A stretch of 64,000 bases of DNA from an uncultured Dorea sp. GTDB lineage: Bacteria > Bacillota > Clostridia > Lachnospirales > Lachnospiraceae. Where the stretch lies: contig CAJUMF010000014.1 of NCBI GenBank assembly GCA_910586965.1, positions 29,047-93,046 of the forward strand, written 5' to 3'. Within the stretch, counting starts at the first letter, position 1; every line of letters begins with the position of its first letter. The notes beneath the pieces were generated by a model. It did not search any database, had not been told where the DNA came from, and saw only the letters and a list, made by a program, of their open reading frames with translations. Position numbers and translations under genes: made by a program. Below are positions 43,792 through 52,761 of this stretch, piece after piece.

Positions 43792-44375
43792 TTTTTCAGG
43801 TTCCCCTTTTGAATGTTGTCCTTAATAATCCTGTCCGTGATTTCAAACAGCTGCTCGGAGCCTAATTTTGTCTTTCTCTGCCTGCTATAGACCTGTTCGG
43901 CAGTGACATCATGCTCGCGCCAGTCGCCGCCGTTGTTGTTGTTATTTAACATAAGGGGCTGGAGGTTATCTATGGCATGTACAAATCTTGACTCGGCAGT
44001 CTCATACGCCTCAAACTCGTCAAACAGCGCCGTAAATTCTTCTTTCTGCTCCTCGGGGAGAATGGAAAATATGCGCTCCTTGGCAGCGTCTTCCCTGGCT
44101 TTCTGCGTTTTTAAGCCTTCCGTGTCATAGGCATAAGTATCTCCCGCATCAATTTCAACAATGTCATGAATCAGGCACATGAGCATTACCTTTGCAATGT
44201 CCACTTCCTCATTTGCGTATTCTTTCAGCAAATACGCCATGACCGCCATGTGCCAGGAATGCTCCGCGTCATTTTCATTTCTTCCGTGGGAAGACAGGTG
44301 GGTCTGCCGGAATATATTTTTCACCTTGTCAATCTCCAGGGCAAATGCCATCTGTTTTTTCATGCGCTCTTCCAT
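43788..44375 (-). CDS. HD domain protein, YfbR-like 5'-nucleotidase
   Basis: A 195-residue HD-superfamily phosphohydrolase. Metal ligands are NDAEHSWHMA (His), CLIHDIVEIDAGD (His-Asp) and a later Asp in FVHAIDNLQPL. YfbR homologues dephosphorylate deoxynucleoside monophosphates. GGAGGAGG precedes the ATG. It forms a two-gene unit with the P-loop kinase-like protein. Confidence 0.88.
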   Translation of the reverse strand: MEERMKKQMAFALEIDKVKNIFRQTHLSSHGRNENDAEHSWHMAVMAYLLKEYANEEVDIAKVMLMCLIHDIVEIDAGDTYAYDTEGLKTQKAREDAAKERIFSILPEEQKEEFTALFDEFEAYETAESRFVHAIDNLQPLMLNNNNNGGDWREHDVTAEQVYSRQRKTKLGSEQLFEITDRIIKDNIQKGNLKK

Positions 44376-44417
44376 ATCAAAACCTCCTCCGCTTGCGATT
44401 GCCGCTTTTCGTTTCTT

Positions 44418-44879
44418 TCACCTGCACACCGACTTATTTTTCTCATAGGGAATCGGCTCCGGATATTCTATATGCAGCCGGGCAATCTTATCGCATATTA
44501 TATCATACAAATCGTCCTCCACATAGGCGATTTTTTCCATATCTATATCGTCATACGGGATTTCCCCGTCATTCGCTTTCCGGGCATATGTGCCATATTC
44601 CTTTATCCTGCCCATAACAAACCGTATCTCTTCTTTTTCCCCGTCGGAAAATATGGGCTGTCCTGCCAATGCAGCGCTTATAAAATCACAGAAATACGCA
44701 AAATCTTCATCCCAATTGATATTCCCGTTCTCCTGCGCCTCCCAGCGGAGCCCTTCAATCTCCCTTAAAAGCTCCCCCTGCAGATTGTCTGCCTGGCCGC
44801 TCTTCGGAACATAATTTTTCCAGATATATCTGCACACATCCGTACTTTTTCTTTTCCTCAGTTTATCAAAAAATCCCAT
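44418..44879 (-). CDS. Uncharacterised soluble protein
   Basis: A 153-residue acidic protein without signal peptide or membrane segment (MGFFDKLRKRKSTDVCRYIW at the start; DIDMEKIAYVEDDLYDIICD near residue 120). GAGGAAGG lies before the ATG. Family not recognised; predicted mostly helical. Confidence 0.65.
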   Translation of the reverse strand: MGFFDKLRKRKSTDVCRYIWKNYVPKSGQADNLQGELLREIEGLRWEAQENGNINWDEDFAYFCDFISAALAGQPIFSDGEKEEIRFVMGRIKEYGTYARKANDGEIPYDDIDMEKIAYVEDDLYDIICDKIARLHIEYPEPIPYEKNKSVCR

Positions 44880-44918
44880 CTGACCTTCCTCTTTTCATCA
44901 AAATGCCGTCTCCTACGC

Positions 44919-45296
44919 TTATCTTCCCGTCAGCATTTCCGGCGCAAAAGCTGCGCCCACGCCGGCTATCACACTCAGCACTGCATAAAACAGTGCGGTT
45001 TTCCAATGCCCGTCTCGCATCAGCCCCGTTGTCTCGAGGGCAAATGAAGAAAATGTAGTAAATCCGCCGCATACTCCCGTCTTCAGCAACAAGATGAGGC
45101 GTGGGTTCAGCGGCGTTTCCGCGTTCCTTACTGCTGCCGCTGAAATACACCCTATCAAGAAACATCCGAGTATATTTACAGCAAATGTTTTTATCGGAAA
45201 AATCATCGTCTCCTTCACCGGAATCAGCCCTATCAGATATCTGAGGACTGCACCGGCAAAGCCGCCGATTCCAACACAGAGACAATTCAGCATCAT
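44919..45296 (-). CDS. crcB: Fluoride channel CrcB/Fluc
   Basis: A 125-residue protein with four transmembrane helices and the Fluc motifs GGFAGAVLRYLIG and TGVCGGFTTFSSFALET (pore Phe residues and central Na+ site). It dimerises to export fluoride. Clostridia often have two adjacent crcB genes under a fluoride riboswitch; here a single gene follows a ParE toxin with only 17 bp between and no riboswitch is visible. Confidence 0.93.
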   Translation of the reverse strand: MMLNCLCVGIGGFAGAVLRYLIGLIPVKETMIFPIKTFAVNILGCFLIGCISAAAVRNAETPLNPRLILLLKTGVCGGFTTFSSFALETTGLMRDGHWKTALFYAVLSVIAGVGAAFAPEMLTGR

Positions 45297-45313
45297 ATCC
45301 CCCCCCTTTGCCT

Positions 45314-45607
45314 TTAATCAATCGCTTTCTGGACATAGCGCAAAACAGAGACAAAAATGTCTCTGTTAAATATCACCGTATAATTCATCCGATGTACAAC
45401 TGCCTCTCGATATCCCCGGAGCGACAACACCGTATCCTTACTTATTGGAAATTGAAAGGGATTCTTCTCCAAACGACTGTATATATCTTCTATCCCATCC
45501 AACAAATGCATAGCTGCCTGTTCGTTTTTTAGACGATACAGCAAATGATATACAAGATTATCGAGCAATTTATCGGCATGCTCTGTCACAACTAATTTAT
45601 AAACCAT
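45314..45607 (-). CDS. ParE/RelE family toxin
   Basis: A 97-residue RelE/ParE-superfamily toxin (KLVVTEHADKLLDNLVYHLL, FPISKDTVLSLRGYREAVVH, MNYTVIFNRDIFVSVLRYVQ). Its start overlaps the antitoxin end by 11 bp, as usual for such pairs. Whether it targets gyrase or mRNA cannot be read. Confidence 0.9.
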   Translation of the reverse strand: MVYKLVVTEHADKLLDNLVYHLLYRLKNEQAAMHLLDGIEDIYSRLEKNPFQFPISKDTVLSLRGYREAVVHRMNYTVIFNRDIFVSVLRYVQKAID

Positions 45608-45857
45608 ACTTTGCTCTCATTTCCGCCAAAGACACCCTGGCATCTTTCACCTGTCCGTTCCCTATCTGCTGTTCCGACACCTGGATATCCCTGTATAGCG
45701 TTTGATTATGCATAGTTCTTTCATAATTCTCCATACTCATAATTACCATATCGCCATACCCATTTTTAGTAATATAAATAGGCTCATCCGTTTTATGGCA
45801 CATTTCAGAAATCTCAGAAGTATTCTTCAGTTCTTTTATTGGAATAATCTGCGGCAT
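45597..45857 (-). CDS. Phd/YefM family antitoxin
   Basis: An 86-residue antitoxin with the Phd N-terminal DNA-binding fold (IIPIKELKNTSEISEMCHKT, PIYITKNGYGDMVIMSMENY) and a C-terminal toxin-binding tail (LAEMRAKYG). Partner of the overlapping ParE-like toxin; probably represses the operon. Confidence 0.92.
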   Translation of the reverse strand: MPQIIPIKELKNTSEISEMCHKTDEPIYITKNGYGDMVIMSMENYERTMHNQTLYRDIQVSEQQIGNGQVKDARVSLAEMRAKYGL

Positions 45858-45938
45858 TCTCCTGCCCCCTCTCTAATATGGGCAGATTATACCATAATTA
45901 TCTCTGTTTTTCAATCGAATACCCGCATATGACTGCCG

Positions 45939-46292
45939 TCACTCCCCCTTACAGTACACATCAAAATTATTCTTTATCCTAATTCCGCCGCTTTCCGCTC
46001 CGCTCTCTCCTGCCTCGTCCGGAATCTCAGCCGCTTTCTTTTCTCCCGCCTTAATCCGGCTCTCGAGCTCCTCCAGTTTCTTCTCCAAAAGCTCAATACT
46101 CTCCTCAGAGCCGACGCTGTCGCCGGATGTCGTCTTCATCAGCAGCAGCGAATTCTGTACCGCCTTTTTTTCTTCCTCAAGCGTCCTCTGTCTCTTCTCG
46201 CTGTCCGCTGGCGTATTCGCCGGATTCATCTGGCTGCTCCGGCTCGCTGCCGCCTGGGGGTTCACATACTCTGTCCTCAATACATTCATCAT
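45939..46292 (-). CDS. Uncharacterised Glu/Lys-rich coiled-coil protein
   Basis: A 117-residue protein. A central coiled coil (EKRQRTLEEEKKAVQNSLLL and SIELLEKKLEELESRI) follows a Ser/Asn/Pro-rich start; the C-terminus reads IRIKNNFDVYCKGE. AAAGGAG is nine bases before ATG-ATG at 46292. Family not recognised. Confidence 0.65.
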   Translation of the reverse strand: MMNVLRTEYVNPQAAASRSSQMNPANTPADSEKRQRTLEEEKKAVQNSLLLMKTTSGDSVGSEESIELLEKKLEELESRIKAGEKKAAEIPDEAGESGAESGGIRIKNNFDVYCKGE

Positions 46293-46411
46293 TTTACACA
46301 TCTCCTTTTCTATCTTTTCGCACCGCTTATATCGGTATAAAGATATATCGGAAAATGTGTTTCACGCAACAAGCCGTTTCACGCAGACGGGCGTTCTCCT
46401 TTCGCAAGCGG

Positions 46412-47560
46412 TCATTTCCCCTCACCAGACAGGCGATTTCCTTTTGCAGACGGCTCAAGGCACAGCATCATGCCCAGGCAGAACTGCCCTTCTTTTCTCT
46501 CTGCCCGCATCGTACCTCCATATTTCTCAACCGTCCGTTTTATATTTTTCAAGCCGACGCCGTAATCCTTCTCACGCAGCAGACCCCCGTCATTTCCGGC
46601 AGTGCCGCCCGCCGCCGGAGATTCCGGACAATGAATGGTATTTGTCATATTGATGAGCAAGAATTGGTGCCGCATCCCCGCCCTGACTGTAATTTCCCGT
46701 TTCTCCCGCGGTTCTTTTTCACATGCATTAAGGCAGTTGTCCAGCCCATTTGCCAGCAGAGTGCAAAGGTCTGCATCCTCGATGAAATACTTTTTAGAAA
46801 AATGGATGTCCAGGCTTACCTTTATTCCTCTCGCCTCCGCCCATATGAGCTTTTCAGAAAAAAGCACATCCGCCGCCAGATTTCCTGTACGGATTCCGGC
46901 TGCCAGGCTGTCTGAATAAGCTTTTAAATTCCTGGTATAATCCTCTGCCTGTGCATACTTTTTTTCCCGCACAAGCCCCGCCAGCACCAGGAGATGATTG
47001 TCGATGTCGTGCTGAAATGCAAGATATCTTTCATTTCGGTCTTTCGCCTCGTTCAGGCAGTCCACCGCTTGCCGATAAGAAGATTCCTGCTCCTTTCTCA
47101 TATGCCCGAATCTCTTCGCCATAAAGCAAAGGCTCCCCGCCGTCACCACCGCCAAAACACCGGATACCGCAAACTGCACCGCGATGCCCATGCGCTCACT
47201 CACGCTCATTTGCACAAGACGGCTCATTAAAACATTCTGAAACCCTTCCATAAACATATACGCAGTCAGAATGACCGCCATAGGCACAACAGCCTCAAGG
47301 ACTTTTACTTTCATGGCAAATACGCAAAAGCAGAAAATGACCCCTGTATGTAAAAGCAGCCTGCACATCTGCGAACTTTGCAGGTACATCACCAGGAATG
47401 TAAGCCCGCAGCTCACAAAAAGACAGGCAATCGCAGAAAGCCGTCTCCGGATTCCTGTAAGGCTCTGTAAAAACCGAATCTCAAAAAATGAAAGAAAACC
47501 ATTGAGAAATATCCACCAGGCATAAAACAGCCCGGCATGAAGATTCTCCCCTCCGCCCAT
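46412..47560 (-). CDS. Sensor histidine kinase with GHKL domain (AgrC-like)
   Basis: A 382-residue kinase. About six N-terminal membrane helices (residues 1-180), phospho-acceptor region FQHDIDNHLLVLAGLV, N-box NGLDNCLNACEK and G-box KDYGVGLKNIKRTVEKYGG. This is the HPK10/GHKL class that usually senses peptides and signals to LytTR regulators; the next gene upstream in the operon is such a regulator. No peptide precursor was found nearby. Confidence 0.9.
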   Translation of the reverse strand: MGGGENLHAGLFYAWWIFLNGFLSFFEIRFLQSLTGIRRRLSAIACLFVSCGLTFLVMYLQSSQMCRLLLHTGVIFCFCVFAMKVKVLEAVVPMAVILTAYMFMEGFQNVLMSRLVQMSVSERMGIAVQFAVSGVLAVVTAGSLCFMAKRFGHMRKEQESSYRQAVDCLNEAKDRNERYLAFQHDIDNHLLVLAGLVREKKYAQAEDYTRNLKAYSDSLAAGIRTGNLAADVLFSEKLIWAEARGIKVSLDIHFSKKYFIEDADLCTLLANGLDNCLNACEKEPREKREITVRAGMRHQFLLINMTNTIHCPESPAAGGTAGNDGGLLREKDYGVGLKNIKRTVEKYGGTMRAERKEGQFCLGMMLCLEPSAKGNRLSGEGK

Positions 47561-47628
47561 CCTATTATCCTGCCTTTCCGTTTATCTCTTTTTTCCGGAC
47601 ATCAAGCCCTTAAAAATCCTCTCTTCTT

Positions 47629-48327
47629 TCAGACAAGCGTATCTCTTAGAAACTCCAACAGCTTTCTCCGGAATTCCTGCTGCCTTCTCCTGGACACCAT
47701 CACATTCTCCCCGCTGGTAAGAAGTGCCGCCCCCTTCTCCTGCTGGACGACATGCTCCATATTTACCAGAAAACTTCTGTGGCATCGAAAGAACCGCCCG
47801 TCAAGTTTCCCCTCCAATACATCCAAGGTCCCGGAATATTCATAACAGCCGTTTTTCGTATGGATAATAAGCTCATGGTCAAACACCTCGCAGTACAGGA
47901 TATCCGAAAGCTGCACTCTCTCATATGCTCCGTTTTTCAATATCCCAAGAATCTCCCGCGACCTCTGCCCCAGCCGCTCCCTCGCCCTGTCGAGGGCAGG
48001 GAAAAGCTGTTCCTTTACGACCGGCTTTACCAGATAATGGACTGCCCCCACGTCAAAGGCATCCACCGCATACTCCCTGTAGGCAGTCACATAGATAACC
48101 TGGCTCCTTCCGCCAAGCTTTTTCGCCAGCTCCACGCCGTTTATGCCCGGAAGTTCCACATCCAGCAGGAGCACATCAAATTCCCCCGGCTCCTGCATCA
48201 ATTCCTCGCCCGATGCAAATGTCCGTATGGCAGTGTTAAGCCCTCTGCTCCTAACGTAACACTGCGCCATCTCCTCTAATTTTTCCAGCATAAAGCTGTC
48301 GTCCTCGCATATGGCTAATGAATTCAT
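47629..48327 (-). CDS. LytTR family response regulator
   Basis: A 232-residue regulator. The receiver domain (residues 1-120) has EDD near the start and phospho-Asp in VLLLDVELPG; the LytTR DNA-binding domain (~140-232) has HTKNGCYEYSGTL and FRCHRSFLVNMEHV. It overlaps the deaminase gene by 4 bp and precedes the kinase by 68 bp. Confidence 0.92.
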   Translation of the reverse strand: MNSLAICEDDSFMLEKLEEMAQCYVRSRGLNTAIRTFASGEELMQEPGEFDVLLLDVELPGINGVELAKKLGGRSQVIYVTAYREYAVDAFDVGAVHYLVKPVVKEQLFPALDRARERLGQRSREILGILKNGAYERVQLSDILYCEVFDHELIIHTKNGCYEYSGTLDVLEGKLDGRFFRCHRSFLVNMEHVVQQEKGAALLTSGENVMVSRRRQQEFRRKLLEFLRDTLV

Positions 48328-48719
48328 TCTACACGATACGCAAAGGGCAATAATTCCTTCGCCTTAACCTTTCTCTTCTCCCCGTCTGCCATGAGGATTA
48401 CTTCACACTCCGGCATATAATCAAAAAGCATCTGCCGGCAGTTTCCGCAGGGCGGGACAATCTCCTCCCCGTCCTTCCCCCGGACTGCCACAATCGCCTC
48501 AAACTCCCTCTCCCCCTGGGTTACCGCCGTTCCTATGGCAACCTGCTCGCCGCAGGCCCCGTGGAGGGAGTAGACATTTACGCCCGTATAGATTTTCCCG
48601 CTGCCGCACCGGACTGCCGCGCCGACAGTGTGATTGAAATTGACTCCGTCGTAATTAGAACGGATTGCCTCCTGCGCCTTTGCGATTAGTTCATTGTCTT
48701 TTTCTGTCAATATGGACAT
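48324..48719 (-). CDS. Cytidine deaminase-like (blasticidin-S deaminase type) protein
   Basis: A 131-residue zinc-dependent deaminase: FNHTVGAAVRCGSGKIYTGV, HGACGEQVA (Cys ligand and catalytic Glu) and the second zinc pair PPCGNCRQML. The usual CAE reads CGE, as in some cytidine/blasticidin-S deaminase-like proteins. It overlaps the response-regulator gene by 4 bp, so the three genes probably form one operon. Confidence 0.85.
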   Translation of the reverse strand: MSILTEKDNELIAKAQEAIRSNYDGVNFNHTVGAAVRCGSGKIYTGVNVYSLHGACGEQVAIGTAVTQGEREFEAIVAVRGKDGEEIVPPCGNCRQMLFDYMPECEVILMADGEKRKVKAKELLPFAYRVE

Positions 48720-48744
48720 ATCTTTTTTCTCCTTTAACTTAAAA

Positions 48745-49215
48745 CTATTTCCCCTGTTTCAACTTCTTTAATATAGAGATAACATCTGGTTGGGTTGGAA
48801 TAAATCTCACACCACGTTTCAGCATACCCATAACTTTCTTCGCCTTCCGTTCAATCTCTTTAACCACATGCTCACTTGTCAGCATCAAATGATTTCCTGC
48901 TATGGTGTATTCTCTTTCTATATATTCATCTGTTATCGGAAACATATCTTGTATCAGAAATGCACTCCGCCTGTCATCATCCAATTTTACAATATGGATA
49001 ATGTCACAAGGCTTTCCTACTTTTTCTTTCTTCTCCACGATTCGCTTATATTTGTCAATCCGACTGGACAAAGGTATCATCCAGTAAATTCCTGTACTTT
49101 TATCTTCAAGGCAATAATAGTGCGGTCTGTTCTCCGACTTATTTCCTTTAAGATACGGATCTGACATATCTTCAAAAAATTTATCCTTTATAATGTAAAA
49201 CCCTGTTTTCCTCAT
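48745..49215 (-). CDS. Type III toxin, CptN-like endoribonuclease
   Basis: A 156-residue protein (MRKTGFYIIKDKFFEDMSDP, then HYYCLEDKSTGIYWMIPLSS and SAFLIQDMFPITDEYIER) with the compact ToxN/CptN beta-barrel pattern. The ATG at 49215 is preceded by GAGGAC; the longer ORF from 49341 only reads through the RNA repeats. Directly upstream are a rho-independent terminator and two 45-nt tandem repeats with a strong promoter, the layout of type III systems. The free toxin should cleave RNA and be neutralised by the repeat RNA. CptIN is favoured by sequence feel and repeat length; the family label is tentative. Confidence 0.85.
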   Translation of the reverse strand: MRKTGFYIIKDKFFEDMSDPYLKGNKSENRPHYYCLEDKSTGIYWMIPLSSRIDKYKRIVEKKEKVGKPCDIIHIVKLDDDRRSAFLIQDMFPITDEYIEREYTIAGNHLMLTSEHVVKEIERKAKKVMGMLKRGVRFIPTQPDVISILKKLKQGK

Positions 49216-49234
49216 TCGCTTGTCCTCATACTGT

Positions 49235-49367
49235 AAAAAGTCCTTCACCTTACGGCGAAGGACTAAACTTTCAACCCAACCACTTATATACCGCATATTG
49301 GTCAGCGGTAAACTTACAACCCGACCATTTATATACCACATATCGGTCAGTGGTAAACTTTCTTTGT
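49235..49367 (-). ncRNA. Type III antitoxin RNA (CptI-like), two 45-nt repeats plus terminator
   Basis: Repeat units at 49264-49308 and 49309-49353 (45 nt each, about 7 differences) with a 9-nt partial at 49354-49362. The toxin-side end is a terminator, GTCCTTC/GAAGGAC (49240-49263) with a T-run at 49235-49239, which would limit read-through into the toxin gene. Each unit contains GACCnATATGYGGTATATAA-like sequence on the minus strand. Confidence 0.88.
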
Positions 49368-49373
49368 GTCTCT

Positions 49374-49402
49374 ATTTTAACAAGCACCAAATGGAAAGTC
49401 AA
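49374..49402 (-). promoter_or_regulatory. Promoter of the CptI-like antitoxin RNA
   Basis: Minus strand: TTGACT (49397-49402), 17-nt spacer, TAAAAT (49374-49379). Start predicted at about 49367, just before the repeats. Confidence 0.75.
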
Positions 49403-49455
49403 TAGGACTTTCCGATTAAATTATGTGCCAATAATGCATAATTTATGCTGATTAT

Positions 49456-50700
49456 CTATTTTTCTCCCGCCATCTTTTCATACGCAATCCGCGGCGAGCC
49501 GTCCTCCACATAGATAATGCCGCATTTTTGAAACCCATTTTTCTCTATCAAATGCTGCATTACCTCATTGTCCGCATGGGTGTCCACCCGCAGATGACTG
49601 TTCTTGCGTTCAACAAACTTTACAATCGCATCAAAAATACCGTGTGCGTTCCCGTCTCCGGCAACACGGTGGAGCGTTCCGTACTGCGTATCGGAAAGCC
49701 ATTTTCCCCCCTCAATCCTTGCATATGTCGGTTCCTCCCCGATGATAAATGCAAACGCGCCATGTATCTTACCTTCTTTTCTATCCCGCACCGTGTATAA
49801 CTGTCCGGCGTCGATATCCTCCGCAAGCAAACGTTCCGGCGGGAAACTGTCTCTCCACTGGCTGGCATTTCCCGTCTCCTTCATAAACTTTCTGGCATAT
49901 TCGTAAATCTGTAAAATACGCGGCAAATCCTCTTTGTCCGCAGGACGAATCTTAAAATTCCTGTCTAATAACGAAATATCCCCATACTCCGAACTCCCGT
50001 CAAGGGTCGTTCCGAATGTATCCACCCAGCACGGCACATATCCGCACCTTGCCGCCACCATCTGGGAGCCGACATTTGTGACAGATGCCGAATAAAAAGG
50101 AACAATCCCCCGCCGCAACAATTCTTCCGTAAGCCTGCTTACCAGATAAGTCGCAAGCCCGGCATTGCGATGTCCTTCCCTGACATCCACGCCGACCTCC
50201 CACACACCGTCCGGGGAGGTTTCCGCCGCGCCCGCGGCTCCGATAATTTCCCCGTCCTGTCCGCCCTCTCTCGCTATGCATACTGCTTTTGCAGATGTCG
50301 CGCCGTTTTCATCAAATGCCAGAGAATTATCAAATCCATCCAAGCCTCTCAGCGATAAGATTTCTTCCCCGAAAAGGACTTCACACCGGTAACCACTCGG
50401 CATGGTTGACCGGTTCGGAATACCATCGCCGGGAACATAATGGATAGTCTGCCCGTACACAAACGGACACTCAAATATCTCATCCCTGCTCTTGCCTTTT
50501 AAAAGCTTTTGCATTCTTTCAGAAATGCCCTCTGAGGTGCAGATAATTACGCAGTTTCTGTATGCCAGCATCTTGAGGTGCGGCTTTGAGGTATCGGGTT
50601 TGACGGTGTGTACCGTATCTTTTCCGTTTAAATCTTCAAGTGTGCAGGAAAATTCATCCGTTAACATGTTTTCTATTTTACTTTTGATTTTTGTATTCAT
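49456..50700 (-). CDS. Tandem GNAT acetyltransferase
   Basis: A 414-residue protein with two GNAT-like halves. The first has WEVGVDVREGHRNAGLATYL (CoA loop, ~190) and SQMVAARCGYVP; the second starts at FKIRPADKEDLPRILQIYEY and ends with VDTHADNEVMQHLIEKNGF. The ATG at 50700 has AAGGAG upstream. Substrates unknown. Confidence 0.85.
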   Translation of the reverse strand: MNTKIKSKIENMLTDEFSCTLEDLNGKDTVHTVKPDTSKPHLKMLAYRNCVIICTSEGISERMQKLLKGKSRDEIFECPFVYGQTIHYVPGDGIPNRSTMPSGYRCEVLFGEEILSLRGLDGFDNSLAFDENGATSAKAVCIAREGGQDGEIIGAAGAAETSPDGVWEVGVDVREGHRNAGLATYLVSRLTEELLRRGIVPFYSASVTNVGSQMVAARCGYVPCWVDTFGTTLDGSSEYGDISLLDRNFKIRPADKEDLPRILQIYEYARKFMKETGNASQWRDSFPPERLLAEDIDAGQLYTVRDRKEGKIHGAFAFIIGEEPTYARIEGGKWLSDTQYGTLHRVAGDGNAHGIFDAIVKFVERKNSHLRVDTHADNEVMQHLIEKNGFQKCGIIYVEDGSPRIAYEKMAGEK

Positions 50701-50739
50701 CCATTCTCCTTTATCTGCCAATATCCGGATTGTTTCAAA

Positions 50740-52140
50740 TCATTCCATCATTTTCCTTATCATCTCCTCATACGCCACCAATGCGACATTCCCCATCTTA
50801 CCTGCCGTTTCCTCACAGCCCTTCGTAAACCCGCTTTTCGCAAACAGATACAGCCTCGTATCCCGATAATGGAATATATGGCTCCGCCTTGCCAATGTCT
50901 CTAAAACACCTGTATCCACCTTTTCATTTGTCCATTTGCACTCGCCGAACAATGCGGTGTCCTTATCCTGCTCACCCATAATATCAATCTCCGCCTGGCT
51001 GCGTAAGGAGGGGTCTGTTCCCCACCAGCGCCCCAGTTCCCTGAACTCTACGGGCGATTCCCCGTCTAACAGCAATTTCCAGAGATACTGCTTACAGATT
51101 TCCTCAAAAACTTTCCCCATATAATCTGACAGGTGCGGCTCAATCCGCTGGTAAGCCAGATTAGCCGCCCCACGGTTGATGATTGAATGATTCTCCGGCA
51201 CAAACCGATACCAGAAACGGAACATATTATCACCCAGGAAATAAATTGATTTCCGGGAAGATTTTTCGCCGTAAGGCTTTTCTTTCCGAACCAGCCCAAG
51301 TGACAGCAGATTTTTCAGATAGGCAGCGCAAACACTGGTATCTTCTCCCACCTTTACAGAGATTTCCGCCATCCGCGACGCGCCGGCAGCAATCGCCGTG
51401 ATAATGGCATTGTAAAGCGCGGGTTCCCGCACTTCCTGTTTCAGAAGATTTTCCGGCTCCTCAAAAAGTGACGAAGTAGGATTCAAAAATGTATTTTTAA
51501 TGTTATCCTCAATGCTCAACCTGTCGTCCATCTGTAAGAGATACTGGGGCGTACCGCCCACCATTCCATAGACAACCGCCCTTTCCTCGTCCGAAAAATG
51601 CCTGAAATACCGGCATACATCTGCAAAATCAAATGGCTGCACCTTCATCTGGGATGTCCGTCTGCCATAAAGCGGCGCTTTGTAAGCCAGCACATGGTCT
51701 TCCATATAAGACATGGACGAGCCGCAGAGAATCAGCATCAGTTTCGAATCATCTTTATATTTGTCAATCAAAAGCTGCAGCGTAGAGGCAAGACTTTTCG
51801 AAGAACGCGCCACATACGGATACTCGTCAATCACCAGAACCAGACGTTCTTTTTTTGCCAGCTTAAAAACATATTCCAGTGCAGCCTGAAACGAGGCAAA
51901 CGCCGTCTCCGCCTGAATGCCCGTTCCAAACTCCATAATACTTTTGCTGAAATTTTCCAAATTCTGCTTATCATTGCTCTCTACACCCATAAAGTAGATT
52001 GCCTTTTTATCGCCTATAAATTGGTTGATGAGCGCGGTCTTCCCCACACGGCGGCGGCCATAGATGACCGCAAACTCAAATTTCCCGGATGCATATAGCC
52101 TGTCAAGGGATTCCAGCTCACGTTCTCTGCCGATAAACAT
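50740..52140 (-). CDS. ATP-binding protein with C-terminal nuclease-like DUF234 domain
   Basis: A 466-residue archaeal-type AAA ATPase. Walker A is YGRRRVGKTALINQF (residues ~26-40), Walker B is LVLVIDEYPYVA, and a winged helix is followed by a DUF234 domain with ECKWTNEKVD, a restriction-endonuclease-like Glu-x-Lys. Such proteins occur widely with accessory DNA; a defence role is possible but not shown. Confidence 0.88.
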   Translation of the reverse strand: MFIGRERELESLDRLYASGKFEFAVIYGRRRVGKTALINQFIGDKKAIYFMGVESNDKQNLENFSKSIMEFGTGIQAETAFASFQAALEYVFKLAKKERLVLVIDEYPYVARSSKSLASTLQLLIDKYKDDSKLMLILCGSSMSYMEDHVLAYKAPLYGRRTSQMKVQPFDFADVCRYFRHFSDEERAVVYGMVGGTPQYLLQMDDRLSIEDNIKNTFLNPTSSLFEEPENLLKQEVREPALYNAIITAIAAGASRMAEISVKVGEDTSVCAAYLKNLLSLGLVRKEKPYGEKSSRKSIYFLGDNMFRFWYRFVPENHSIINRGAANLAYQRIEPHLSDYMGKVFEEICKQYLWKLLLDGESPVEFRELGRWWGTDPSLRSQAEIDIMGEQDKDTALFGECKWTNEKVDTGVLETLARRSHIFHYRDTRLYLFAKSGFTKGCEETAGKMGNVALVAYEEMIRKMME

Positions 52141-52246
52141 ACTCCTACCTCCCGTTCTGTATAGCTATACTGTATCACGTTAAGTGATTTTAGTCAATTA
52201 TGATTTACTAATTTATGATTTACTAATCCTAAACATTCCTCTTAAT

Positions 52247-52546
52247 CTACAATCTTTTACTGAGTTTTTTAACACATACGATTATCACAATAGCAGTTGC
52301 AACTAGAAATTCTGCAAAAACTATCGACGGATTCCACACTTCAAAGTAAAAATGTCCTACAGCATACACAGCAATGAAAATCAGATATATAGCAGCAGCA
52401 TACATCCCGCATCCAAAAACCGCCCGCATCTTCTGCTCCCGGACAAGCATCTCCTTCTGCTGTTTTTCCAGCATTTCCGCAAGCTGCTCCTGTGTCAGCC
52501 CTTTCGCCTTACGCAGTGTCAATAATTTTTCTGAAAAATCCATCAT
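52247..52546 (-). CDS. XRE-derived membrane protein lacking most of its HTH
   Basis: A 99-residue ORF. It starts like an XRE regulator (MDFSEKLLTLRKAKGLTQEQ LAEML) but jumps after helix 2 to EKQQKEMLVREQKMRAVFGC and two transmembrane helices. The recognition helix is missing, so DNA binding is not expected. The join is in frame and the gene keeps its AAGGAGG site and XRE-type leader. Confidence 0.6.
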   Translation of the reverse strand: MMDFSEKLLTLRKAKGLTQEQLAEMLEKQQKEMLVREQKMRAVFGCGMYAAAIYLIFIAVYAVGHFYFEVWNPSIVFAEFLVATAIVIIVCVKKLSKRL

Positions 52547-52761
52547 GTTTTAATCCTCCTTGTTTTGATACCGTTAAGATACCAGAAACTCCGGCTGCCT
52601 TCCATATAAGACACTGTACATCTTTGCAGCCGGCGGTGGAATCATGGCATCAATCCGCAGAATCACAGGATAACTTAAATGCGGAATCTGGAATCATATA
52701 AAAAATTCAGATTGGATATAAATTTTGTCAACCCTCTATGGGATTATTTTCAAACCCTTTA

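Noticed and set aside
45297..45400. Fluoride riboswitch before crcB
   Set aside because: The upstream DNA is coding for the ParE-like toxin and shows none of the riboswitch's conserved sequence.
49220..49405. Plus-strand 61-codon ORF over the CptI repeats
   Set aside because: Its repeating translation only reflects the 45-nt RNA repeats; no ribosome binding site.
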